Notes under the pieces: generated by a model
Seen by the model: only the letters and a program-made list of their open reading frames with translations
Databases searched by the model: none
Told to the model about the DNA's origin: nothing
Position numbers and translations under genes: made by a program
Shown here: positions 1 through 6,081 of the stretch, one piece after another
How the letters are laid out: each line of letters opens with the position of its first letter
Numbering within the stretch: the stretch's first letter is position 1
Assembly: GCA_004298725.1 (NCBI GenBank)
Contig: SCQA01000043.1
Coordinates: 1-9,229, forward strand
DNA from: a bacterium
Lineage (GTDB): Bacteria > Desulfobacterota > GWC2-55-46
Reading direction: 5' to 3'
DNA: 9,229 nucleotides

Positions 1-668
1 TTCGTGTGCCAGCTAATACTTCTCTGTCTGAACTCGTGTTCAAGAAGGCCTTTTGAATCGCCGACGCCTGAAAGCCCCATATGCCCTATATACGGCTCCG
101 GCGTGACAAAGGTAATCGGTATTTTTTTGCGAAGCCTTTTTTTACGCAGGTCCGCGTCGAGGATAAAAGCAAATTCATACGCCGGGCCAAAACACGACGC
201 GCCTTGCGCCGCGCCTATGATTACAGGGCCCGGGTCTTCAAGAAGTTTTTTGTAAGCTTCATAAGCCTTCTCCGCGTGGTCTATGGTGCAGACGGAAACC
301 GTGTTTTGCTCCGGGCCAAGGCCTTCAATTTCATCGAAAGCAAAGCTTGCCCCGGTTGCCAAAACAAGGCAGTCATATGGCATGGTAGCGCCGTTTGACG
401 CGGTTACTTCTTGTTTTTGAGGGTTTATATTTTTAACGGCGGAGGCTATGAAATTTATGTTTTTCCGGGTAAGGCAGGGCATTAAGGGAAAGCAGACGTC
501 TTTTCTTGTTCGCCAGCCCACCCCTACCCACGGGTTGGACGGCACAAAATTAAAATTTTCCGTGTTTGATATGACCGTTATTTCATGGCCGGAGCCAAGG
601 GCGTCTTTCAACTCGTAAGCCGCCGAAAGTCCGCCAATGGACGCGCCTATTATTACTATCTTTGCCAT
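1..668 (-). CDS. Sulfide:quinone oxidoreductase family flavoprotein, C-terminal part cut by the window edge
   Basis: Membrane-associated FAD protein of the SQR/flavocytochrome c sulfide dehydrogenase family. SQR oxidises sulfide to polysulfide or sulfur and passes electrons to quinone. About 222 N-terminal residues are visible of an expected 400 or so. Residues 4-17 form the FAD-binding beta-alpha-beta turn (VIIGASIGGLSAA). Residues 41-52 read FVPSNPWVGVGW, and LATGAS at 103-108 is the second dinucleotide-fold signature. Cys127 with His131 (SVCTIDHA) and Cys159 (GASCFGPAYEF) fall almost exactly where Cys128, His132 and Cys160 lie in the Acidithiobacillus enzyme as I recall it. GHMGLSGVGDSKG near the edge is also typical. 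The third redox cysteine (about 350) lies outside, so true SQR cannot be separated from a non-sulfide relative. The ATG at 668 is preceded by GGAGG (673-677). The gene lies 45 nt downstream of the lipid kinase on the same strand, probably co-transcribed. Confidence 0.87.
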   Translation of the reverse strand, partial: MAKIVIIGASIGGLSAAYELKDALGSGHEITVISNTENFNFVPSNPWVGVGWRTRKDVCFPLMPCLTRKNINFIASAVKNINPQKQEVTASNGATMPYDCLVLATGASFAFDEIEGLGPEQNTVSVCTIDHAEKAYEAYKKLLEDPGPVIIGAAQGASCFGPAYEFAFILDADLRKKRLRKKIPITFVTPEPYIGHMGLSGVGDSKGLLEHEFRQRSISWHT

Positions 669-713
669 ATGGCCTCCGCATGAAAAAACAACGGATGTAC
701 CGTCTTGAATTTA

Positions 714-1601
714 TCAGCCTGCCAGCACTCTTAAGCCTTTTGGCAGCATTTCAATCGTTAAACTGCCCCGCCATTCAAACGGTTCTCCATCCGCGTGCGC
801 GATTACGCTCTCTTGCCTGTTAATCTCCACCTTGCCGGCGCGCGTGCGCCTGTAACCGGTAAACGATTCAATAGTGCCGTTAAAAAGCCTTCTTGCGAGC
901 ATAAACGCCTGAAAAAGGCCAATCTTCGGCACCGTGCATATGTCAAGCAAGCCGTCATCCGGCATTGCACCCGGGGCTATGACGGCGGTTCCACCGTAAT
1001 ACGGGGTATTGGCGAACGTCAATATAAACGGCGTTTCGGTAACAAGGTTATTGTCAACCTTCATTGAAAGCAAAGACGGGGCATACCTGTAAAACTCAAA
1101 GACCGCCAGCGGAAAATACGGGGCAAGCCCCCTAAGGCGTTTTGACAAAAAACCGTCGTTGTATTTTTTGCTTAAATACGCGTCAAAGCCGATACCCGCG
1201 GTGCTGAAAAAAAATCTGTCCCCTATAAGGCCGACGTCAACATCCCGTATTCTTTTGCTCTTCACAACAGATACGCACGCCCTGATATTGTCAAGCGGTA
1301 TGCCAAGCGCTCTGGCAAAGCCGTTGCCGGAACCGCACGGTATTATGCCAAGCGCGGTTTGCGAATTTACAAGCGGACCGGCTACGTCATGTACAGTGCC
1401 ATCCCCTCCGCACGCAAATACCGCGCTATAACCCCTTTTAACGGCCTTGTCGGAAAGCTCAGTAACCGCGCGCCTGTCTGAGGCCGTTTTTATTTCAAAA
1501 ACGCCTTCTTCGGAACGCAACTCTTCGCGTATTGCCTCGTTTATCTCTTTTGTCCGGTTTTTTCCGCCCGCGACCGGATTTATTATGAAGAGTACCTTCA
1601 A
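714..1601 (-). CDS. Diacylglycerol/lipid kinase family protein (YegS/DgkB/BmrU type)
   Basis: Predicted ATP-dependent lipid kinase of the diacylglycerol-kinase catalytic superfamily, which phosphorylates diacylglycerol or a related lipid at the cytoplasmic membrane face. The 295 residues are normal for the family. Visible motifs are NPVAGGK (8-14), the nucleotide-binding GGDGT (65-69), GSGNGFAR (90-97), DDGLLD (215-220) and DGEP (271-274) near the C-terminus. There are no membrane segments. The start is a TTG at 1599-1601: no ATG or GTG lies near it in frame, and GGAG (1608-1611) sits 6 nt upstream. It is probably the first gene of a two-gene unit with the SQR-family protein. The substrate cannot be told from sequence: phosphatidylglycerol, diacylglycerol and sphingoid-type lipids are all used in this family. 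Confidence 0.9.
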   Translation of the reverse strand: MKVLFIINPVAGGKNRTKEINEAIREELRSEEGVFEIKTASDRRAVTELSDKAVKRGYSAVFACGGDGTVHDVAGPLVNSQTALGIIPCGSGNGFARALGIPLDNIRACVSVVKSKRIRDVDVGLIGDRFFFSTAGIGFDAYLSKKYNDGFLSKRLRGLAPYFPLAVFEFYRYAPSLLSMKVDNNLVTETPFILTFANTPYYGGTAVIAPGAMPDDGLLDICTVPKIGLFQAFMLARRLFNGTIESFTGYRRTRAGKVEINRQESVIAHADGEPFEWRGSLTIEMLPKGLRVLAG

Positions 1602-1607
1602 AAACCG

Positions 1608-1611
1608 CTCC
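1608..1611 (-). promoter_or_regulatory. Ribosome binding site that decides the TTG start of the lipid kinase
   Basis: Read on the minus strand, CGGAG followed by CGGTTT leads into TTG AAG GTA. The 6-nt spacing supports translation from TTG at 1601. No in-frame ATG is available upstream or nearby. Confidence 0.55.
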
Positions 1612-1631
1612 GTATGTTAGGTTGATTCACA

Positions 1632-1637
1632 AGTATA
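1632..1637 (-). promoter_or_regulatory. Candidate -10 box for the lipid kinase/SQR unit
   Basis: The minus strand reads TATACT, about 30 nt before the TTG start, giving a short leader of roughly 24 nt. No good -35 hexamer lies at the right distance (upstream is AGCGCAACTTGTTTTTG), so this is a weak call based on the -10 match and its position only. Confidence 0.3.
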
Positions 1638-1716
1638 CAAAAACAAGTTGCGCTTTTGCGTATCTTTTAAACCTATCCTATTTATCCTTTTATTTCAAGA
1701 AATTTAAGTACGGGTA

Positions 1717-1744
1717 TTGCGAAACGCAAAACCTGATATATACT
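1717..1744 (+). promoter_or_regulatory. Candidate sigma70-type promoter for the PEBP gene
   Basis: TTGCGA (1717-1722) and TATACT (1739-1744) are separated by 16 bp. Transcription would start near 1751, giving a leader of about 79 nt before the ATG at 1830. It lies in the 228-bp divergent region between the lipid kinase and PEBP genes, where a plus-strand promoter is needed. Confidence 0.4.
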
Positions 1745-1829
1745 CCATAAATCATGAAGTTGCGGTTAACAGGGGTAATACTATTTTTTTCTAATATTTT
1801 TAACAACTTACGCAAAAAGTGGGACTGCC

Positions 1830-2285
1830 ATGCCTTTCAAAATAACAAGCGCGGACTTTAGCGAAGGCGAAACCATACCAAAAAAATTCACCTGCGAGGG
1901 CTCTGACGTATCACCGGAGCTTAGCTGGTCAGGCTTGCCGGACGGCACAAAAGGCCTTGCGCTTATATGCGAAGACCCGGACGCGCCTATGGGCACGTTC
2001 ATTCACTGGGTTGTCTATGACATACCTGCGGGCACGACTACGTTTGAACGCGGCATTAAATTAGCGGGCGGCATTAGAACCGGAACAACCGGCTTCGGCA
2101 AAACAGGCTATGGCGGCCCATGCCCGCCAAAAGGACACGGCACTCACAGGTACTTCTTCATCCTGCGCGCGCTTAACACGGAAACGCTCGGCCTGCCACA
2201 AGGCGCGGCAAAAACGGAAGTTGAAAAGGCCATGAAAGGCAAAGTGCTGGGAGAGACAAAAATAATGGGCACATACAAAAGATAA
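1830..2285 (+). CDS. YbhB/YbcL family Raf kinase inhibitor-like protein (PEBP)
   Basis: Bacterial phosphatidylethanolamine-binding-protein family member of 151 residues, the usual size for the YbhB/YbcL branch. The ligand-pocket motifs are clear: DPDAP (49-53), FIHW (57-60), and GYGGPCPPKGHGTHRY (93-108), matching the CR1 and CR2 regions. The N-terminus (FKITSADFSEGETIPKKF, then CEGSDVSPELSW) is also characteristic. There is no signal peptide, so it is probably cytoplasmic. The family fold binds anionic or phospho-ligands, but bacterial members have no firmly established role, and none should be assumed here. The start is supported by GTGGGA about 6 nt upstream of the ATG, a modest site. The cupin gene follows on the same strand after 113 nt, with no strong terminator between, so the two may be transcribed together. 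Confidence 0.92.
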   Translation: MPFKITSADFSEGETIPKKFTCEGSDVSPELSWSGLPDGTKGLALICEDPDAPMGTFIHWVVYDIPAGTTTFERGIKLAGGIRTGTTGFGKTGYGGPCPPKGHGTHRYFFILRALNTETLGLPQGAAKTEVEKAMKGKVLGETKIMGTYKR

Positions 2286-2398
2286 AACTTACCGCCCGCG
2301 CGGCTATGACACGCGGAAGCGCCGTTATACAGGGTTTAACGCGATTGATAACAACCGTTTTTCACGGACGCAACATACAACAAAAGGGAGGATGTAGA

Positions 2399-2734
2399 AT
2401 GCAACAGGCAAACATATTCGCCAAAAAGGAATTTAAAGACGAAAGCGTAAACAAGGTGTCTCACATAAAAACAGACCAGCTTGCCGAAGATACGTATTAC
2501 TTCAAGCCCGGGCAGGTGCTTGACTACCACAGGCATCCGTCAGGCGATCAGCTATTTTTCGTGCAGGAAGGCGAAGGCACGTATTATGTTGATGACGGCA
2601 AGGAAGAAACAACCGTGCTTAAACCCGGCGTAATTGTGCTTGCTCCAAAGAACGTATGGCACAAGGTTGTGGCAAAAACAACCCTTATACTTTCTCAGGC
2701 GACAACCCAACCGGCAGGCATGGAAAAAAGGTAA
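2399..2734 (+). CDS. Small single-domain cupin protein
   Basis: 111-residue cupin whose beta-barrel spans roughly residues 30-100. Motif 1 reads GQVLDYHRHPSGDQLFFVQE, giving His44-x-His46. Gln51 stands where many metal-binding cupins have Glu. Motif 2 is GVIVLAPKNVWHKVV with His88 as the third likely metal ligand, so a mononuclear metal site is plausible. The function (sugar-binding, small-molecule sensor or minor enzyme) is not recognisable. The ATG at 2399 is chosen because a strong AGGGAGG (2385-2391) lies 7 nt upstream. An in-frame ATG at 2306 would add 31 residues unlike a cupin and has no ribosome site. It is the last gene before the terminator at 2845. Confidence 0.85.
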   Translation: MQQANIFAKKEFKDESVNKVSHIKTDQLAEDTYYFKPGQVLDYHRHPSGDQLFFVQEGEGTYYVDDGKEETTVLKPGVIVLAPKNVWHKVVAKTTLILSQATTQPAGMEKR

Positions 2735-2844
2735 TTCGGGCTGTTAAAAAAGGCTTTTCACGCCCTCTAAAACTCAAAAATTAGCTACACAGGTACTATC
2801 CGTAAAAGGGCGCAATATGACAAAGCCTCATACTACATACGTTT

Positions 2845-2882
2845 TCAGGGCTTCTCCTTAAAAAGGGAAGCCCTGATTTTTT
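2845..2882 (+). terminator. Intrinsic terminator after the PEBP/cupin genes
   Basis: TCAGGGCTTC (2845-2854) pairs perfectly with GAAGCCCTGA (2867-2876). An inner CCTT/AAGG extends the stem across a small bulge and closes on an AAA loop. Six T follow directly (2877-2882). The stem is strong and ends only 4 nt before the -35 box of the nrdJ promoter, insulating nrdJ from upstream transcription. Confidence 0.9.
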
Positions 2883-2886
2883 ATGC

Positions 2887-2916
2887 TTGACAGACACAAT
2901 ATGTTGTGGTTATATT
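2887..2916 (+). promoter_or_regulatory. Sigma70-type promoter of nrdJ
   Basis: A consensus TTGACA (2887-2892) is followed after 18 bp by TATATT (2911-2916), or after 17 bp by TTATAT. Transcription should start near 2923. It lies immediately downstream of the preceding terminator and is the best promoter upstream of nrdJ. The spacer is filled by the first NrdR-like box. Confidence 0.65.
2894..2909 (+). promoter_or_regulatory. NrdR box 1 (candidate operator)
   Basis: ACACAATATGTTGTGG fits the 16-bp palindromic NrdR box (ACACWATATnTWGTGT, from memory of the published consensus) with one mismatch at the last base. It occupies the spacer between the -35 and -10 hexamers of the nrdJ promoter, a position that would block RNA polymerase. 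NrdR is the zinc-finger/ATP-cone repressor of ribonucleotide reductase genes. Its own gene is not in the window. Confidence 0.7.
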
Positions 2917-2925
2917 AACAACACC

Positions 2926-2941
2926 ACACAATATAAGCTGT
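2926..2941 (+). promoter_or_regulatory. NrdR box 2 (candidate operator)
   Basis: ACACAATATAAGCTGT keeps the left half of the NrdR box perfectly and three end bases of the right half (13 of 16). It begins exactly 32 bp after box 1, about three helical turns, which is the spacing expected of paired NrdR boxes. It covers the region just after the predicted start of transcription. Confidence 0.6.
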
Positions 2942-3076
2942 ATTAAGGGTTCGGGGTCAAAGCCTTCTACATTGTCTTTTCAACAAGTCCATTACAACAC
3001 GGCGCCATCACAACCTGAACTATGAAGGGATTTTTTACTCTATTTTTAATAATTTTTTTACACAATTAATACTAAA
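2942..3076 (+). other. Upstream part of the long nrdJ leader, no gene seen
   Basis: If transcription begins near 2923, nrdJ has an untranslated leader of about 320 nt. This first part is AT-rich toward its end. CCTTC near 2963 could pair with GAAGG before GATTTTTT near 3030, but the loop would be very long. I see no B12-box or other riboswitch core, and no reading frame with a ribosome site. The stretch beginning GGGTTCGGGGTCAAAGCC may be debris of a repeat, but I cannot assign it. Confidence 0.35.
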
Positions 3077-3217
3077 GAGTTCCTCTAAAAATTAGAAATT
3101 TTTTCTGGGGCCGAGGCAGGGCGAAAATAAAAAGCGGAGCATATATGTAAATATGTGAGCATTTTTATTTTTGCCTAACAAAGAGTTCGGGAAAAATAGC
3201 AATTTTTAGAGGCAGTC
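3077..3217. repeat. 141-bp imperfect palindromic (MITE-like or large REP-like) element in the nrdJ leader
   Basis: The outer arms are perfect: CCTCTAAAAATT (3082-3093) against AATTTTTAGAGG (3201-3212). Imperfect extension outward reaches GAGTT and CAGTC. A second nested pair is nearly perfect: GGCGAAAATAAAAAGC (3120-3135) against GCATTTTTATTTTTGCC (3159-3175). The apex pairs CATAT with ATATG. Further partial pairing (ATTTTTTC with GAAAAAT) lies between. The whole would fold into one long hairpin as RNA, or a cruciform as DNA. There is no coding capacity. It ends 16 nt before the AGGAGG of nrdJ. The form suggests a dispersed non-autonomous repeat, but only one clear copy is in the window. Confidence 0.65.
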
Positions 3218-3245
3218 GAAAGATGAAAATACAGGAGGCGCTAAC

Positions 3246-5696
3246 ATGGAGCAGGATGTTTACAGCCGTTTGCTTAAGGCCGCGCCGGAGAAAGGAACAC
3301 CCATGAAAAAGACAGCCGCGGACGCAACGCCGCGCCGGATTGAAATTAACGAAAACGCCAAAAAAGTGCTGGAGAAGCGTTATCTCAAAAAAGATTTAAG
3401 CGGCAAGCCCGTTGAAAGCATCGAAGATATGTTCTGGCGGGTTGCCTCCAACATAGCCGAAGCCGACAGAAAATATAACGCGACCGCGGACGTGCGCGCC
3501 GTGGCGAACGAATTTTATGAAATGATGGCGGCGCTTGAATTTATGCCCAATTCGCCCACCCTGATGAACGCCGGAAGGGAATTGCAACAGCTCTCGGCCT
3601 GCTTCGTGCTTCCGGTGGAAGACTCCATGGAATCAATATTCGAGGCGGTAAAGAACACGGCCCTTATCCACAAATCCGGCGGCGGCACCGGCTTTTCGTT
3701 TTCGCGGTTAAGGCCGTCCGGCGACTCGGTCGGCTCGACGTCGGGCATTTCCTCGGGCCCGATATCTTTCATGACCGTATTTGACAGCGCGACCGAAGCC
3801 ATAAAGCAGGGCGGCACCAGACGCGGTGCCAACATGGGCATACTGCGAATTGACCACCCGGACATCATGCACTTCATCACCTGCAAGGAAGACAGCAGCA
3901 AGCTTAATAACTTCAACATTTCCGTAAACATAACCGAAGCCTTCATGAACGCGGTTGAAGCCGGCACGGACTACGACATAATAAGCCCGCGCACAAATAA
4001 GCCCGTTGACAAACTTAACGCCAGAAAAGTATTTGACAAGATAGTCAGCATGGCATGGAAAAACGGCGACCCGGGCATAATATTCATAGACCGCATAAAC
4101 GCCGACAACCCCACGCCGCACATCGGCATGATAGAATCAACGAACCCGTGCGGCGAACAGCCGCTTCTTCCTTACGAGTCCTGCAACCTCGGCTCCATTA
4201 ACCTTGCCAATATGCTGAAAAGAAAGACCAACGGCAGTGGCAAAAACTTTGAAATAGACTGGCAAAAGCTTGAGTCAACCATAAGAAAATCAGTGCATTT
4301 TCTCGACAACGTAATTGAAATGAACCGCTACCCTATCGCTGAAATAGAGCGCGTTACAAAAGGCAACCGCAAAATAGGCCTCGGCCTCATGGGCTTTGCC
4401 GACATGCTTATAAGAATCGGCGTGCCGTATGATACCGACGAAGCTCTGTCCATAGCCGAAAAGGTCATGGGCTTCATACAGGAAAAAGGCAGGGACATGT
4501 CAGTGGAGCTTGCCGCGGAGCGCGGAGTATTCCCTAACTTCAAAGGCTCAACATACGACAAGGCCGGCGTAAAGGTAAGAAATGCCACAATAACGACAAT
4601 AGCGCCCACGGGTACGATTTCAATAATATCCGGCTGTTCTTCAGGCATAGAGCCGCTTTTTGCCGTGGCGTTCACCAGAACCGTCATGGAAGGCACCGAG
4701 CTTGTGGAAGTAAACCCGCTTTTTGAAGAGTTCGCGCGTGAGCGCGGCTTTGACAGCCTTGAGCTTATGAAAAAAATAGCCTCCGCAGGCACGCTCCACG
4801 GCGCTAAGGGTATACCGGACGATATTCAAAGGCTATTTGTTACGTCGCATGACATAACGCCGGAATGGCATATAAAAATGCAGGCCGCTTTTCAAAAATA
4901 CACGGACAACGCGGTCAGCAAAACCGTAAATTTCCCGAATCAAGCGACTATCGAAGACGTAGCCGACGTTTACATGCTGGCGTACAAGCTCGGTTGCAAG
5001 GGAGTAACCGTTTACAGGGACGGCTCAAGGGACGTGCAGGTGCTTACCAAAGGCAGTGAAAACGGTTCTAAAAAAACTGCAACCCTGCCCGCCACGGAAG
5101 CCCCCGTAAGCGCAAGCCCAAAACCTAAATCAAGGGGCGAAGTCGCCTTTGGCGCTACGCGAAAGATAAAGACCGGTTGCGGAAGCCTCTACGTCACCAT
5201 TAACGAAGACGAAGAAGGCAAACCGTTCGAAATATTCACACAGATAGGCAAGGCAGGCGGGTGCGTAGCCTCTCAGTGCGAAGCGCTCGGCAGAATGGCC
5301 TCTCTCGCGCTTAGAAGCGGCATATGCGCGGAAGAGGTTATAAAACAGACTCGCGGCATATCCTGCCACCTGCCTGTGGGCTACGGCGCAAGCAAAGTAA
5401 CCTCTTGCTCTGACGCGATGGCTAAAGCCATGGAGTGGTACTTGCTCTACAAGAGAAGCACAATGCGCCAGCCATTGACCACTGCCGACAACCAAACAAA
5501 CGCTCACGCGCCAAAATCAACAGAAGCAAACCGCACAGCGCCTTTGCAGGCGCTTTATGCCACGGAACCAGCCCTTGAATTCACATTGGCGCCGGAAGTA
5601 TTCACACGCGGCGCGTGCCCTGATTGCGGCGGCTCGGTTGAGCACTCTGACGGATGCGTAGTGTGCAGGGGTTGCGGGTACACGGAATGCGGCTAA
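3246..5696 (+). CDS. nrdJ: Adenosylcobalamin-dependent (class II) ribonucleoside-diphosphate reductase
   Basis: Reduces ribonucleotides to deoxyribonucleotides using a thiyl radical made from adenosylcobalamin, independent of oxygen, in the cytoplasm. The 816 residues fit the long NrdJ type without an intein. The N-terminal helical region is followed by FMPNSPTLMNAG (99-110). Cys119 (SACF) and Cys313 (ESCNLGSINL) form the substrate-reducing pair. NPCGE (300-304) supplies Asn300, radical Cys302 and Glu304. APTGTISIISGCSSGIEP (453-470) and NFPNQAT (562-568) are further barrel signatures. Residues about 638-710 form the TSCPD domain. A low-complexity linker (about 740-785) leads to a cysteine cluster with Cys791, 794, 804, 807, 810 and 815, the zinc-ribbon/redox tail that re-reduces the active site. 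No ATP-cone is evident at the N-terminus. The start is fixed by AGGAGG (3233-3238), 7 nt before the ATG. It is monocistronic between two terminators, with NrdR-like boxes upstream. Confidence 0.97.
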   Translation: MEQDVYSRLLKAAPEKGTPMKKTAADATPRRIEINENAKKVLEKRYLKKDLSGKPVESIEDMFWRVASNIAEADRKYNATADVRAVANEFYEMMAALEFMPNSPTLMNAGRELQQLSACFVLPVEDSMESIFEAVKNTALIHKSGGGTGFSFSRLRPSGDSVGSTSGISSGPISFMTVFDSATEAIKQGGTRRGANMGILRIDHPDIMHFITCKEDSSKLNNFNISVNITEAFMNAVEAGTDYDIISPRTNKPVDKLNARKVFDKIVSMAWKNGDPGIIFIDRINADNPTPHIGMIESTNPCGEQPLLPYESCNLGSINLANMLKRKTNGSGKNFEIDWQKLESTIRKSVHFLDNVIEMNRYPIAEIERVTKGNRKIGLGLMGFADMLIRIGVPYDTDEALSIAEKVMGFIQEKGRDMSVELAAERGVFPNFKGSTYDKAGVKVRNATITTIAPTGTISIISGCSSGIEPLFAVAFTRTVMEGTELVEVNPLFEEFARERGFDSLELMKKIASAGTLHGAKGIPDDIQRLFVTSHDITPEWHIKMQAAFQKYTDNAVSKTVNFPNQATIEDVADVYMLAYKLGCKGVTVYRDGSRDVQVLTKGSENGSKKTATLPATEAPVSASPKPKSRGEVAFGATRKIKTGCGSLYVTINEDEEGKPFEIFTQIGKAGGCVASQCEALGRMASLALRSGICAEEVIKQTRGISCHLPVGYGASKVTSCSDAMAKAMEWYLLYKRSTMRQPLTTADNQTNAHAPKSTEANRTAPLQALYATEPALEFTLAPEVFTRGACPDCGGSVEHSDGCVVCRGCGYTECG

Positions 5697-5726
5697 AAAA
5701 AGCTTTCTTTATAAAGAATACTTAAC

Positions 5727-5767
5727 AAAAAGGCGGCAGGCTCAAATATGAACCTGCCGCCTTTTTT
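5727..5767 (+). terminator. Intrinsic terminator after nrdJ
   Basis: AGGCGGCAGG (5731-5740) pairs perfectly with CCTGCCGCCT (5753-5762) across a 12-nt loop, with six T at 5762-5767 and a run of A on the 5' side. That A run makes it potentially bidirectional. It lies about 30 nt after the nrdJ stop codon. Confidence 0.93.
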
Positions 5768-5839
5768 ATTTGTCTCGATTCTTTTAAATAAAAATTTGGG
5801 TTTAAAATCTTATTTAGCGACTTACGAATATATACGCCA

Positions 5840-5962
5840 TAGAACACTGTATTCCCGCTTCAAGCATGCGAAAATGACAACACACACAGGTCAACAGCTC
5901 TGCCATATGCCTTACCTCGGCGCATCTCAAAATGAATTAATCAGAGGTTCCTTAGTATAAAC
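5840..5962. repeat. Decayed palindromic intergenic repeat
   Basis: ATTCCCGC (5851-5858) faces GCGAAAAT (5867-5874), with an inner GCTT-c-AAGC. Two changes in the right arm separate it from a perfect ATTCCCGC/GCGGGAAT hairpin, a motif I recall as a common bacterial intergenic repeat followed by GAC. The flank to 5962, read on the minus strand, contains ATACTAAGGAACCTCT and GCCGAGG. It weakly resembles the start of the element at 3077 (ATACTAAAGAG, CCTCT, GCCGAGG). The rest of the gap between 5768 and 6006 shows no gene with a ribosome site. Confidence 0.4.
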
Positions 5963-6006
5963 GATACCCTAACCTTTTTTTAAACTTTTTTAGCTTTTAC
6001 AAACTT

Positions 6007-6036
6007 TTGGCTATAAAAAAAACCTGCCTTTATGAT
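6007..6036 (+). promoter_or_regulatory. Candidate promoter for the 7TM kinase-like gene
   Basis: TTGGCT (6007-6012) and TATGAT (6031-6036) are 18 bp apart. Transcription would start near 6044, about 38 nt before the ATG at 6082. The surrounding DNA is A/T-rich, so chance matches are likely. Confidence 0.4.
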
Positions 6037-6081
6037 AAGATAACCGTTTATAAAAACCTTTGCACGGGTTACTAAACAGCA

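Noticed and set aside
2296..2316. CCGCG/CGCGG hairpin between the PEBP and cupin genes as a terminator
   Set aside because: A 5-bp stem with an 11-nt loop and no T run is too weak.
2306..2398. Upstream start for the cupin at 2306
   Set aside because: There is no ribosome site before it, and the 31 extra residues are unlike cupins. The ATG at 2399 has a strong AGGGAGG at the right distance.
2942..3245. Cobalamin riboswitch in the long leader of a B12-dependent enzyme
   Set aside because: It would make sense for nrdJ, but I find no B12-box or recognisable core. The main structure is the palindromic element instead.
3396..5507. Several minus-strand open frames inside nrdJ, up to 154 codons
   Set aside because: They are shadows of the GC-rich third-position pattern of nrdJ and show no family signatures or ribosome sites.
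5748..5960. 70-codon plus-strand open frame after nrdJ
   Set aside because: It begins inside the loop of the nrdJ terminator, has no ribosome site, and covers the decayed repeat.
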